Source of the DNA: Nocardiopsis sp. CNT312
GTDB lineage: Bacteria; Actinomycetota; Actinomycetes; Streptosporangiales; Streptosporangiaceae
Length of the DNA: 64,000 nucleotides
Direction: 5' to 3'
Assembly (NCBI RefSeq): GCF_000515115.1
Contig: NZ_AZXF01000014.1
Coordinates: 108,912 to 172,911 of the forward strand
A program made the translations under genes and the position numbers. This document shows, in pieces, positions 1 through 9,257 of this stretch (the stretch's first letter is position 1; the number at the start of each line of letters is the position of its first letter). The notes under the pieces were generated by a model. That model saw nothing but the letters and a program-made list of their open reading frames with translations. It was not told the origin of the DNA and did no database searches.

Positions 1-508
1 GGGCGCCCAGGCTCGCGTCGCCGACACCGACGGCATCGATCCCGGCGGCCCTGGCGAGCGCGACGGTGCGCGGGAGGTGGAAGGCCTGGGTGACCATGGT
101 GGCGGCGTCGACGCCGAAGAGTTCGCGCACGCGCACGCAGGTGTCCCAGGTGCGGTACCCGTGGGGGTCGGCCCGCACCCGGTGGGCGGGGACACCGCGG
201 GCCACGAGGTAGCGGGTCATGGTGTCGGTCTCCCGGCACGAGACCTCGCGGTTGTCCCCGGAGACGATGACGGCGTCGACCCGGCGCTCGTCGTAGAGCC
301 GGACGGCGAGGTCGAGTCGGCGGGCGAGCAGCGGTGAGGGCCCTTCGGGCCAGGCCGCGGCACCGAGGACGACGGCGACCGGCCGGTGCGGTACACGGTC
401 GGCGCGCTTGCGGCGGCCCGCGCTGGCCAGGTAGGTCCATGCCAGTGGTACCAGTGCCAGGAACCCCGCACCGGCCCCGGCCCCGGCCACAGCGATCCAC
501 ACGGCCAC
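1..508 (-). CDS. SanA/YdcF-like DUF218 membrane protein, 3' part outside window
   Basis: The minus strand reads from a GTG at 508 off the left edge without a stop (at least 169 residues). A GGAGG lies about 8 bases upstream of this GTG. The protein opens with a glycine/alanine-rich hydrophobic helix ending in LAWTYLAS, then a basic stretch, then features of the DUF218/SanA family: AVVLGAA, a block around LLARRLDLAVRLYDE, VIVSGDN, the segment ETDTMTRYLVARGVP, and VTQAFHLPRTVALARAAG. Such proteins are membrane-anchored with the DUF218 domain outside; E. coli SanA affects envelope permeability, but the reaction is not established. The C-terminus is not visible. Confidence 0.75.
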   Translation of the reverse strand, partial: MAVWIAVAGAGAGAGFLALVPLAWTYLASAGRRKRADRVPHRPVAVVLGAAAWPEGPSPLLARRLDLAVRLYDERRVDAVIVSGDNREVSCRETDTMTRYLVARGVPAHRVRADPHGYRTWDTCVRVRELFGVDAATMVTQAFHLPRTVALARAAGIDAVGVGDASLGA

Positions 509-1326
509 ACCACCCCTTTTCCTCCGTCGGTACGGGCGCACCCATCATCGCGCACGCCGCGGGCCGGGCGGACGGGTGTCCGAGAGTTACCTGTGATGGC
601 GGGCTCCAGAACTCCGCCGTTCTCCGCCGGACCCTCCCCTGGGGCACCCGGCGGGCACGGAGCGGGCTCACGTACTGCGGCCTTGCCGGAACCGGGTCCC
701 GACCCACGGTGCGGTTGAGGGCTCTGCCGAGGCAGGACGGACCTCGGCAGAGCCCTGGACCGCGCGGAGCGGGCGCATCCGCCCACGATCTCGCGTCCGG
801 GCCCTTCCGCACACCCGTGTGTCCTGATCCGGCCACGATCCCGCCCTCGCGTCCCGCACCGATCCGGGTTTCGGTCCTGCCGCATGTCCGGGTTCGCCCT
901 CTGTGGCCCCGGCAGGGCATCCCTCACCGCGCACACCCGCGGAGCCGCTTCCGCCTCCCCGGTCCCCGGTCTGCGGCTCAGAGGCGCCCTCACGCCTCGC
1001 GTTTCGGACAGTCTATTAACCCGTTTTCGGACAGCAGAGCCGACGGGAGAACCCCAGGTCAGGCGGACCCCCGGAACCCGCTACGGAAGAGCCGCCCAGC
1101 TCCATCGAACGGGCTTCCGCAAAAACCGCTTCCACCTGCCCTGATGACGGAATGAACGCGGCTATCGCGAATGTCGCGGATCGCCCCTCGAACGGCGTTT
1201 GCCGGAATTCCACCGCGAGCATCCTTCCTGTACAGAGGCCACCGGCCGGCTTCCTCTGGATCCACACCGTCCGTTCCGACCGCACACGCACCGCCCCATT
1301 GGTCGAAGACCGGAGGACCACACGAC
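509..1326. other. 818-bp gap between divergent genes with a strong hairpin
   Basis: No convincing gene is seen in this gap between the divergent SanA-like and helicase genes. It holds a perfect 15-bp stem with a 9-base loop at 718-756 (arms 718-732 and 742-756), which looks like a terminator without an adjacent gene. Two copies of TTTCGGACAG sit at 1002-1011 and 1025-1034, 23 bp apart. The distal part (about 1150-1326) probably carries the helicase promoter and ends in the ribosome binding site CGGAGG. A decayed gene or a small RNA is possible. Confidence 0.4.
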
Positions 1327-3117
1327 GTGACCGCCCTTGCGATCGCCCCGACGTTTCTCAGCGACTTCACCCGCCTCACGCCCGAGGTTCAGCTACACAC
1401 GCTGAGCGCGATGCGCGCCTGCCAGGCGGGCGACGACCCCGATCTGGAATCCGTCGAGGGTGCCGCCGATCCCCGTGTACGGGTCCTCGGCATCGCCCCC
1501 GACTGGTTCGGCGTCGTCCTGCCCGACTCCGCGGAGGACGGCCCGGAGGAGGCCGCGGCGGAGCCGCACTACCGCCTACTCGCCGTGCGCCCGCACGACG
1601 AGGCGCTCACCTTCGCCCGGGGCCTGCGCCCGGGCGCACCGGCCGCCGCAGGCGCCGACCCCACACCCGCCGGCCCGCCCGAACTCGCCGGAGCCCTGAG
1701 GGCGCCCTTCGACCAGTGGCGGATCAGCCTCCACCCGGACCAGCACGCCCTCGCCGAGGCCCGCTTCAACGGCTCCGTACAGATCACCGGCGGCCCCGGC
1801 ACCGGGAAGACCGCCGTCGCCCTGCACCGCGCCGCCCGCCTGGCGGCGCGGGAGGCGGCCGCCCGCCCCGAGAGCACGCGCGCGTCGGTCCTGCTCACCA
1901 CCGGCAACCGCACGCTCGCGCAGACCCTGTCCGAGCGCCTGGACCAACTGCTGCCCGATCCGGGTACCCGGGCGCGGGTCCGGGTGTCCACGATCGACGG
2001 CCTGGCCCGCTCCGTGGCCGCGGCCCGCTCCGGCGTCGCCCCCCGACTCATCGACGAGGAGGAGCTGGCCCAGCGCTGGCGTGCGCTGGCCGTCGCCGAC
2101 GGCCTCCCCTTCTCCGGCCGGTTCCTGGCCGACGAGTGGGAGCAGGTCCTGCTCGCCCAGAACCTGGAGGAGCTCGCGCGGTACATCCGCTGCGACCGCA
2201 ACGGCCGGGTACAGCACCTGGCACCCGAGCACCGCCGCCAGGTGTGGGAGACCGTGCGGCGCTACGTGGGCGCCATGCGCGTCGAGGGGCTGTGGTCCCG
2301 GCCCCAGTTGGCCGCCGAGGCGGCCCGGCTCCTGGAGCGCGGCGAGCCCTTGTTCCGGCACGCGGTGGTCGACGAGGCCCAGGACCTGCACCCGGCCCAG
2401 TGGCGGATGCTCAGGGCGGCGGTGCCCGAGGGGCCCGACGACCTGTTCATCGTCGGCGACCCGTACCAGCGCGTGTCCGACAACCGCGTCTCGCTGGCCT
2501 CGTTGGGGATCAACGTGCGCGGACGCGGGCGACGGCTCCGGGTCAGCTACCGCGTGACCCAGGAGATCCTGGACTGGAGCATCCCGATCCTGGGCAGGCG
2601 CGCCGCGCTCGGCATGGACGAGGACGCCGACACCCTGGCGGGCTTCCGGTCGCTGCTGCACGGACCGCGGCCGGTGGTCCGCGCGTGCGCCGACCGTGCC
2701 GAGGAGCTCTCCGCGCTCGGAAGCCGGATCCGGGTGTGGCTGGAGGCCGGGGTCGCGCCCGCCGACATCGCCGTGGCCGGGCGCAACCAGTGGGTGGTGC
2801 GCGCCGCCGCCAAGGAGTTGGAGGCCGGGGGCGTGCGCACCGCCCCGCTGGAGGGCCCCGGTGACGGCTCCGCGGTCCGGATCGGCACGATGCACCGGCT
2901 CAAGGGGCAGGAGTTCCGCTGCGTGGCCCTGCTGGGGGTCAGCGACCACCTGCTCCCGCCCAAGGCGGCGATCGAGGCGGCCGACGGTGACCAGGTGGCC
3001 CTGGAGCACGCCTACCAGCGGGAGCGGACGCTGTTGTTCGTGGCCGCCACCCGGGCCAGGGACGCGCTGTACGTGTCCCACGTGGGGCGGCCCAGCCGTC
3101 TGATCTCCGGACACTGA
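1327..3117 (+). CDS. UvrD/REP-like superfamily 1 helicase-type ATPase
   Basis: The 596-residue protein contains a Walker A motif GGPGTGKT near residue 154, a Walker B with the SF1-type sequence DEAQD near 347, and the motif IVGDPYQR about 30 residues later. C-terminal parts include IGTMHRLKGQEF and FVAATRARDAL, typical of UvrD-family motifs V and VI. The first ~130 residues resemble no domain I can name. I chose GTG 1327 because a GGAGG lies about 10 bases upstream; an open frame continues upstream to 1171 but lacks a ribosome site there. Proteins of this build are annotated as helicases or DNA-dependent ATPases; substrate and pathway cannot be told. Single gene, divergent from the SanA-like gene. 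Confidence 0.85.
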   Translation: MTALAIAPTFLSDFTRLTPEVQLHTLSAMRACQAGDDPDLESVEGAADPRVRVLGIAPDWFGVVLPDSAEDGPEEAAAEPHYRLLAVRPHDEALTFARGLRPGAPAAAGADPTPAGPPELAGALRAPFDQWRISLHPDQHALAEARFNGSVQITGGPGTGKTAVALHRAARLAAREAAARPESTRASVLLTTGNRTLAQTLSERLDQLLPDPGTRARVRVSTIDGLARSVAAARSGVAPRLIDEEELAQRWRALAVADGLPFSGRFLADEWEQVLLAQNLEELARYIRCDRNGRVQHLAPEHRRQVWETVRRYVGAMRVEGLWSRPQLAAEAARLLERGEPLFRHAVVDEAQDLHPAQWRMLRAAVPEGPDDLFIVGDPYQRVSDNRVSLASLGINVRGRGRRLRVSYRVTQEILDWSIPILGRRAALGMDEDADTLAGFRSLLHGPRPVVRACADRAEELSALGSRIRVWLEAGVAPADIAVAGRNQWVVRAAAKELEAGGVRTAPLEGPGDGSAVRIGTMHRLKGQEFRCVALLGVSDHLLPPKAAIEAADGDQVALEHAYQRERTLLFVAATRARDALYVSHVGRPSRLISGH

Positions 3118-3520
3118 CGGTGGCCGGGGGCGGGGCGCCGCCGCGGGTCGTCCGGCCGGGGCCGGGAAAGCGGTTCCTCCCGGCCGTGAACGGACCAGGA
3201 TTCCTCGCTGGACGCCGTTGACGCCGTCGCCGCAGACCCCGAACGAGGCGGCCAGGAGCCCCCCGGGTCGTCCCAGCGCCCAGAACGGCGGCGGTGGGGC
3301 CCGGAACCGCGACGAGCGCGAAGCGGCGCCAGCGCGTTCCGCCCGTGCCGTGTCCGGCCACGTCCCGGGACCCCTCAGGCCTCGCGCCAGAAGCCATGGG
3401 ATCCCTCCAGAGCTTCGCCGCGCGGAGCGGCGACGGGGGAAGCGAGGGGTTGCGCCGATGCGCGCCTCGCGTGTTGTATGAACACGCCTACTCGGCGGTA
3501 GTAACGAACGTTGCGATAGA

Positions 3521-3533
3521 AAATGTCACATTT
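3521..3533 (+). promoter_or_regulatory. 13-bp palindrome in the leader of the GMC oxidoreductase
   Basis: AAATGT-C-ACATTT is a perfect inverted repeat with 6-bp arms and one central base, 80 bp before the GTG start of the GMC oxidoreductase. It sits in a locally AT-richer patch (about 3470-3550) of an otherwise featureless 495-bp gap after the helicase gene. A second, weaker inverted repeat, GTGTT-gtatg-AACAC, lies at 3471-3485. They could be operators or promoter parts; no regulator can be assigned. Confidence 0.35.
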
Positions 3534-3612
3534 CCAGTTGGCATCTTTGGCGTGGCGGACTCGCATCCGGCGCACGACGGGATCGCGACGCCTGAGCGAA
3601 GAAAGGTCCCAC

Positions 3613-5427
3613 GTGTCCCCTCACCGCACGACCAACGCTGCCGCCCACCACCCCGAGACCACCTCCGAACAGCACGAATACGACGTCCTCGTGATCGGTT
3701 CCGGGTTCGGAGGGTCGGTCAGCGCCCTGCGCCTCACCGAGAAGGGGTACCGGGTCGGCGTCCTGGAGGCCGGACGCCGCTTCACCCCCGAGACACTGCC
3801 CTCCACCTCCTGGGACCTCAGGAACTTCCTGTGGGCGCCCCGGCTCGGCCTGTACGGCATCCAGCGCATCCACCTGCTCCGCGACGTGATGGTCCTCGGC
3901 GGGGCAGGCGTGGGCGGCGGTTCGCTCAACTACGCGAACACGCTCTACCACCCGCTGGACCCCTTCTTCGAGGACCCGCAGTGGCGGCACATCACCGACT
4001 GGAAGACCGAACTGGCACCCTTCTACGACCAGGCCCGACGCATGCTCGGGGTCCGCACCAACCCCACCCTCACCCCCTCTGACCGCGCGCTGAGGGCCGT
4101 CGGCGAGCAGATGGGCGTGGCGGACTCGTTCCGCCTCACACCCGTGGGCGTGTGCTTCGGCGACGGCCGGGACGGCGCGGGGAACCGGGGCGGGCCCGGA
4201 GCACCGGTCGGCGACCCCTACTTCGGCGGCGCCGGGCCCGACCGCAGGGCCTGCACCCAGTGCGGCGAGTGCATGACCGGCTGCCGCCACGGCGCCAAGA
4301 ACACCCTCACCGAGAACTACCTGTACTTCGCCGAGCGGGACGGAGCGAGGATCCACCCGCTGACCACGGTCGAGCGCGTCCGCGCACTGCCCGGCGGCGG
4401 GTTCGCCGTCGACGCCGTCCCCACCGGACGGCGCAGGGGCGGCACCCGCACGTTCACCGCGGGCCAGGTCGTGGTGGCCGCCGGTACCTGGGGCACCCAG
4501 AACCTGCTGCACCGGATGCGCGAGTCCGGGACCCTGCCGCGCCTGTCCCCCAGGCTCGGCCACCTGACCAGGACCAACTCCGAGGCCCTCGTCGGCGCGA
4601 TGAGCCGCCGCGTGCCGCCCCCGGAGGAGTCCCTCACCCAGGGCGTGGCCATCACCTCCTCCATCCACCCGGACGAGAACACCCACATCGAACCCGTCCG
4701 GTACGGCAAGGGCTCCAACGCGATGGGGCTGCTCACCACCGTCCAGGTCCCGGGCGGCGGCAGGGTGCCGCGCTGGCTGCGGTTCCTCGGGGAGGCGCTG
4801 CGCCACCCCTACGTCTTCGCCCGCAGCCTCTCCGCCCGGCGGTGGTCGGAGCGCACCGTCATCGCGCTGGTCATGCAGTCCCTGGACAACTCGCTGACCA
4901 CCTCGCTGACGCGGGGCCTGTTCGGCCGCAGGCTCACCTCGCGGCAGGGCCACGGCGAGCCCAACCCCAGCTACATCCCGGCCGCTGAGGAGGCGGCCTC
5001 GCGGCTGGCGGCCGAGATCGACGGGTTCCCGGGCGGCAGTTGGGGGGAGGTCTTCGACATCCCGCTGACGGCCCACTTCCTGGGCGGCTGCCCGATCGGG
5101 GACAGCGCGGACAGCGGTGTGGTCGACCCCTACCACCGGGTCTACGGCTACCCGGGCCTGCACGTGGTGGACGGCTCCGCGGTGACCGCCAACCTGGGCG
5201 TGAACCCGTCGCTCACCATCACAGCGCAGGCCGAGCGCGCCATGTCGCTGTGGCCGAACCGGGGCGAGGAGGACCCGCGGCCCGCCCAGGGCACGGAGTA
5301 CCGCCGCCTGAGGCCGGTGTACCCGCGCTCCCCCGCCGTGCCGGCCGGGGCCTTCGCCGAACTGCGCCACACCGTGCCGCTGCCGCTGTCCGTGGCCGAG
5401 GACCGCTCCGGGAACGGCGTAGGCTGA
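3613..5427 (+). CDS. GMC-family FAD oxidoreductase, cholesterol-oxidase (ChoD)-like
   Basis: The 604-residue protein has the FAD dinucleotide motif GSGFGGS near residue 30, followed by LEAGRRF. A cysteine cluster CTQCGECMTGC near residue 214 is followed by RHGAKNT, as in mycobacterial ChoD-type members. The C-terminal GMC domain has HFLGGCPIG near 488, VVDGSAVTANLG, and NPSLTITA. The family oxidises alcohol groups, often sterol 3-hydroxyls, with FAD; the true substrate is unknown. No signal peptide is visible. The GTG at 3613 follows GAAAGG at good spacing, and the sequence between it and the FAD motif is a low-complexity lead such as HHPETTSEQHEYD. The next gene on the opposite strand is a damaged regulator. 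Confidence 0.8.
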   Translation: MSPHRTTNAAAHHPETTSEQHEYDVLVIGSGFGGSVSALRLTEKGYRVGVLEAGRRFTPETLPSTSWDLRNFLWAPRLGLYGIQRIHLLRDVMVLGGAGVGGGSLNYANTLYHPLDPFFEDPQWRHITDWKTELAPFYDQARRMLGVRTNPTLTPSDRALRAVGEQMGVADSFRLTPVGVCFGDGRDGAGNRGGPGAPVGDPYFGGAGPDRRACTQCGECMTGCRHGAKNTLTENYLYFAERDGARIHPLTTVERVRALPGGGFAVDAVPTGRRRGGTRTFTAGQVVVAAGTWGTQNLLHRMRESGTLPRLSPRLGHLTRTNSEALVGAMSRRVPPPEESLTQGVAITSSIHPDENTHIEPVRYGKGSNAMGLLTTVQVPGGGRVPRWLRFLGEALRHPYVFARSLSARRWSERTVIALVMQSLDNSLTTSLTRGLFGRRLTSRQGHGEPNPSYIPAAEEAASRLAAEIDGFPGGSWGEVFDIPLTAHFLGGCPIGDSADSGVVDPYHRVYGYPGLHVVDGSAVTANLGVNPSLTITAQAERAMSLWPNRGEEDPRPAQGTEYRRLRPVYPRSPAVPAGAFAELRHTVPLPLSVAEDRSGNGVG

Positions 5428-5428
5428 C

Positions 5429-5450
5429 CGGGCGGGGGCGCCCCCGCCCG
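5429..5450 (+). terminator. GC-rich palindromic terminator after the GMC gene
   Basis: A 22-base perfect palindrome (halves CGGGCGGGGGC and GCCCCCGCCCG) begins one base after the stop region of the GMC oxidoreductase. It has no U-tract, as is common in actinomycetes, and can serve both converging transcripts. Confidence 0.6.
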
Positions 5451-5478
5451 CGCGGCACGGGAGCGCTCCCCCCGCAGG

Positions 5479-6244
5479 TCAGACGAGTGCCTCGTGCTCC
5501 TGGGAGCGGTCGGCGGCACCGCGCAGGTGCTCCACGGCCGGGGCGCAGTGCCCGCCCCTCACGTCGTTGACGTTCTCCGCCATCGTCTGGACCAGGACCG
5601 CGTCGACGGCCTGCTGGGCGAGCGGGCGCACCCTGCGGGTCACCCCGGCGGTCCCGGTGACCTCCTCGCTGCCGCTGCGGACCAGCGTCTGGGGGGCGTA
5701 CCGCTCCAGGACGTGCCCGGCGACCGGACGGACCACGTGCTCGGCGACATGGCCGACCTTGTCGCGCAGGTGCTCCGCGGTGTCGAGTGCCGTGTCCACG
5801 GGGAGGCCCACCGCGACGGGTTCGGCTCCGGCCGACAGCAGCCGCGGGCCCAGCACGCGGAAGCGCAGTCCGTCGCGTTCGAGGGCCCCGGTCGACGGCG
5901 CGCTCTATCGTCCGGGGCGTCACCCCCGTGCCGAACACGCCGCACAGGTCGGCGGGGGTGACGTCGGCGGCGCTCCCGGCGTCCCCGGTCGCCGATGCGA
6001 ACCCGAGGATGCCGGAGAGGTCGCCGCCGCGCTCCCACACCCGGAACACCTCCCCGATGCTGGCGAAGGCGCAGCCCCGCCACAGCAGTTGGCCGATGAG
6101 CCGCAGACGTGCCGGGTGCGCCTCGGAGCAGATCCCCCCACGCCCCCGTCCGCGCGGAGGTGCGAGAAGACCCCGGCCCTGGTACACCCGGACGTTGCGT
6201 ACCGTCGTGTCCGCGCGCCTTGCACGTTCGTCAATGCGGTATTG
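5479..6244 (-). pseudogene. MerR-family regulator, frameshifted
   Basis: Reading down the minus strand from about 6244, one frame gives the MerR start YRIDERARRADTTVRNVR, then VYQGRGLLAPP, SEAHPARLRLIGQLL and IGEVFRVWERGGDL, continuing to TPRTIERAVDRG. Homology then resumes in another frame as LERDGLRFRVLGPRLL and runs to the stop at 5479. The switch lies at the run GGGCCCC (5883-5889); removing one base would restore one frame. Several conserved positions also look eroded (CSEAHPARL where YSEAHLARL is usual), and no good start codon or ribosome site precedes the helix-turn-helix. I read it as a decaying regulator, though a sequencing error is not excluded. Confidence 0.65.
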
Positions 6245-6858
6245 GGCCCCGCCTCCAGCCCAGGGACCGCGGCCCCTGCGGTGCGAGGCGGATCGCCTCG
6301 TTGCCGTAGCGCCTGCCGGACCCGCCGTCGGCGGGCAGGAGGGAACGGGCGGCCTCCCACCGCGCACGCCACCGCCCCTCGGTGAGCTGTGCCCCGGCCA
6401 GGGGCGGCGGGGGTCCGACAACCCGCGCCCCGCCCGGGGCAGGCGTGACGCAGCCCGGCCGGGGTACGACGGCCAGGAGCGGGGATCGCTCCCGGGCACC
6501 GGTGTGTGCTCGTGCCGCCTCGCCCACCAACGGTGCACCACCCCCACAACGACGAACTCCGGACGACGCGTGCCTCCCGCACGCGCGCCGCGCAGGCCTG
6601 AGGAGGCGGAGGCGATGAGCGGTTTCGGCAAGGAAGAGGAGTACCGGGGGCCGGTGAGGGCCGCCCCGGTTCTCCGCCCGCCCCGGTGTGGGCGCGGCCT
6701 TCGATAGGGTCGCGCGCCGTCCTGGTCCGGGCCCCGGACGGGCCCGAGGGCACCGGGGAGCCGGACGGGCCCGACCTGTGGGTCGGGCACCCGGCCACCG
6801 GTTCCGGAACCCCTCCTGTCCGGTCCCCGACATCACACCCGACGACTGAGAGGTCCCC
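6245..6858. other. 614-bp gap, no supported gene
   Basis: This stretch between the broken MerR gene and the hydrolase holds only open frames that look like chance in GC-rich DNA. The missing 5' end of the MerR gene would fall at its left edge. The right end carries the promoter and the ribosome binding site (GAGAGG) of the hydrolase. Confidence 0.4.
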
Positions 6859-7758
6859 ATGGCCATCGAACACATGGACCGGGTCCAGGTCCGCAAGGTG
6901 CGTTCAGCCGACACCACCCGCCTGCACGTCGAGGTGCGCGGCCCCGAGGACGGGCCGACCGCCGTGTTCTCCCACTGCTGGTCGACCTCCCTGGCGTCGT
7001 GGAGCCCGGTGGTCCGCGCCCTGGACGCGGGGATGCGGGTGGTGCTCTACGACCAGCGCGGCCACGGCCGGAGCCAGACCCCCCTCACCAGAGCCGGGTA
7101 CGGCACGGAGAAGCTGGCCGACGACCTGTGCGCCGTCCTGGCGGCCACGGTCCCCCGGGGCCGCACCGCGGTCGTGGTCGGCCACAGCATGGGCGGGATG
7201 TCCGTCCTGGCCGCCGCGCCGCGCCAGGAGTTCGCCGACCGCGCCGCCGCGGTCCTGCTCACCAACACCGGGTGCACCGATCTCGTCGCACGCTCCACCG
7301 CCCTCCCCCTGCCCGGGGCGCTCAGCCAGCTGGGCGCCCGGGCCCTCCTGCGCGCCACCCTGCCACTGGGCGCACACAACCCGGTGACCGCGGCCGCGCT
7401 GAGGTACCTGGTCCTGAGCCCGGAGGCCGACCGCCGCGCCGTCGAACTGACCTCCCGGCTCGTGCGCACCTGCGCCGGGGTCCCACGCGGCCGCTGGGGC
7501 GCGGTGCTCGCCGAACTGGAACTGTCCGGACCCGCCCGAGCGCTCACGGCGCCGACCGTGGTCGTGGCCGGCGGCGACGACGCGTTCACCCCGCCCTGGC
7601 ACGCGCACCGCATCGGGTCGCTGGTGGGCCGCTGCGAGGAGGTACGGGAGATCCCGGGGACCGGTCACATGGGGCCGCTGGAGGCGCCCGAGGCGCTGGC
7701 CGGGCTCGTGGGACGGCTGGCCGCCGACCACCTGGGAGCCGAACCGGCCGCCGCGTGA
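6859..7758 (+). CDS. Alpha/beta-fold hydrolase
   Basis: The 299-residue protein has the canonical alpha/beta hydrolase layout. The early strand and oxyanion region is VFSHCWSTS (residues 35-43), then LYDQRGHGRS, then the nucleophile elbow GHSMGG with Ser near 110. An acidic residue follows in GGDDAFTP near 240, and the catalytic His is in GTGHMGPLE near 268. It probably acts on small esters, lactones or related substrates in the cytoplasm; nothing in the sequence fixes the substrate. GAGAGG lies 5-10 bases before the ATG. It is a single gene that converges with the sugar-acid kinase gene, 12 bp apart. Confidence 0.85.
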   Translation: MAIEHMDRVQVRKVRSADTTRLHVEVRGPEDGPTAVFSHCWSTSLASWSPVVRALDAGMRVVLYDQRGHGRSQTPLTRAGYGTEKLADDLCAVLAATVPRGRTAVVVGHSMGGMSVLAAAPRQEFADRAAAVLLTNTGCTDLVARSTALPLPGALSQLGARALLRATLPLGAHNPVTAAALRYLVLSPEADRRAVELTSRLVRTCAGVPRGRWGAVLAELELSGPARALTAPTVVVAGGDDAFTPPWHAHRIGSLVGRCEEVREIPGTGHMGPLEAPEALAGLVGRLAADHLGAEPAAA

Positions 7759-7770
7759 GACGGCCCTACC

Positions 7771-9132
7771 TCAGGACGGATCGCGGGTGGGAGCCGGGAC
7801 GACATGCTCGGAGACCTCCGAGTGGACGCGGTGCAGGCGGGCTTGGACGGCGCGGCGCAGCTTGGCCAGGCACTCCACCAGGGTGCCGTCGTCGCCGACC
7901 AGCCCGCCCTTGGCCACGAGCGGTGTACCGTCCAGCGGACCGCCGCTCAGGTGCCCGCGCACCGCCAGGGGGACCACCTCGCCCGCGATCTCGACGGCGT
8001 GCACGCCCAGTTCGTCCAGCAGGCTGGCCGCGAGGTCGGTCCCGGTCAGGTACAGGCCGCTGGGCAGGGACTGCGCGCCGCGGGTGTCGGCGAGCCCGGT
8101 GACCACGTCGGCCACCAGCCGCGCGACACGCCCCGGAAGGTCGGCCCTGGTCTGGGCGGGCAGCGCCCTGACCTCTTCGGGGGTGGTCACCACCCGCAGG
8201 ACGCACAGGTCCGGGAAGCCCGACGACGACAGCCGGTCCGTCAACTCCCCGGCCACGGCGTCGGCGTGCCCGGAACCGGGGTCGCTCAGCGCGACGGCGT
8301 CGGTGTCGACGAAGCGCACGGCCCCGGTCCTGGCGACGTTGGCCAACTGGCGGCGGGTCAGGTCGGTGGTACTGCCCGCGACGCCAAGCAAGGGGCCACG
8401 CGACCCGGCCTGGCCGCGCAGCCGCAGGGCATAGGAGAGCAGGGCTCCGGTGGGCCCGGGGTCGGCCGACACCCACACGACACCGTGGTCGTGGTGGGCG
8501 GCGGCCGCGGCCTCGGCGATGTCGGTGAGGTGCTGTTCGGTGCTTGCGTCGCACACCACCACCGGCTCGTCCCCGGCCAGGAGTTCGGCGGTGAGGATCG
8601 TCCGGGTCACCTGGCGGACGGGGACGTGGCGCACCCGCAGGTCGGTCTGGGCCGCGAGGATGTCGGCCACCACGCTGGTGGTCATCGGGTTGAACGGGTC
8701 CGACGCCAGGTCGGTGCGCTCCAGGGGGAGCCCGTTGAGCAGGTGGATCCCGTTCTCGGTGGTGCGCCCCGACCCGGGAAAGGCGGGGGTGAACAGCACC
8801 CGCACCCGCGTCCCGGGGGGCACCCGCTCGCACACCGCGTCGTAGACCGCCTCCAGCTCCGCCCCGATGTTGCCGCGCAGGGTGCTGTCGGTGCGCTTGA
8901 CCACCAGCCCCACCGGCCACACGGCCTCGACCACGTCGGTGACCAGGTCCGCGGCCTGCTCGGCGGGGACGTGGCGGCTGTCGAGGTTGGCCACGACCAC
9001 GTCGTAGTCGCCCTCCACCCGGCTCACGTGCTCGGGCGTCACCGTGGCCACACGCATCCCGGTGCGGGCGAACCTGGCCCCGGTGGCGTTGGCTCCGGTG
9101 AGGTCGTCGGCGACCACGAGCACCTGGGCCAC
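7771..9132 (-). CDS. Four-carbon acid sugar kinase family (DUF1537) protein
   Basis: The 453-residue protein starts VLVVADDLTGANATGARFA and carries KRTDSTLRGNIG near residue 80 and FTPAFPGSGR near 115, hallmarks of the DUF1537/OtnK family. These ATP-dependent kinases phosphorylate four-carbon sugar acids such as erythronate or threonate before further breakdown. The C-terminal domain has SGLYLTGTDLAAS and the LVAKGGLVGD segment typical of the nucleotide-binding half. The GTG at 9132 follows AGGAG at 7 bases. The usual partners (dehydrogenase, aldolase or decarboxylase) are absent, so the pathway is uncertain. A TetR regulator is divergent 125 bp away and might control it. Confidence 0.85.
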   Translation of the reverse strand: MAQVLVVADDLTGANATGARFARTGMRVATVTPEHVSRVEGDYDVVVANLDSRHVPAEQAADLVTDVVEAVWPVGLVVKRTDSTLRGNIGAELEAVYDAVCERVPPGTRVRVLFTPAFPGSGRTTENGIHLLNGLPLERTDLASDPFNPMTTSVVADILAAQTDLRVRHVPVRQVTRTILTAELLAGDEPVVVCDASTEQHLTDIAEAAAAAHHDHGVVWVSADPGPTGALLSYALRLRGQAGSRGPLLGVAGSTTDLTRRQLANVARTGAVRFVDTDAVALSDPGSGHADAVAGELTDRLSSSGFPDLCVLRVVTTPEEVRALPAQTRADLPGRVARLVADVVTGLADTRGAQSLPSGLYLTGTDLAASLLDELGVHAVEIAGEVVPLAVRGHLSGGPLDGTPLVAKGGLVGDDGTLVECLAKLRRAVQARLHRVHSEVSEHVVPAPTRDPS

Positions 9133-9257
9133 GGCAGGACTCCTTCGTTCGAAACGCTTCCCGGCCTCCCTCCAACATAGGCCCCGACGGGCGTGCGCGG
9201 GCCGGGACCTGCCTCGGCTTCCCGGACCGGCGTCCCCCGGTTGGCTACGCTGGCGGC

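Noticed and set aside
1576..3114. Long minus-strand frame opposite the helicase
   Set aside because: It is a third-position GC shadow of the helicase gene with no domain and low-complexity content.
9146..9156. CGTTCGAAACG dyad between the sugar-acid kinase and TetR genes
   Set aside because: Arms are only 4 bp and TTCGAA occurs by chance in GC-rich DNA, so support for an operator is too weak.
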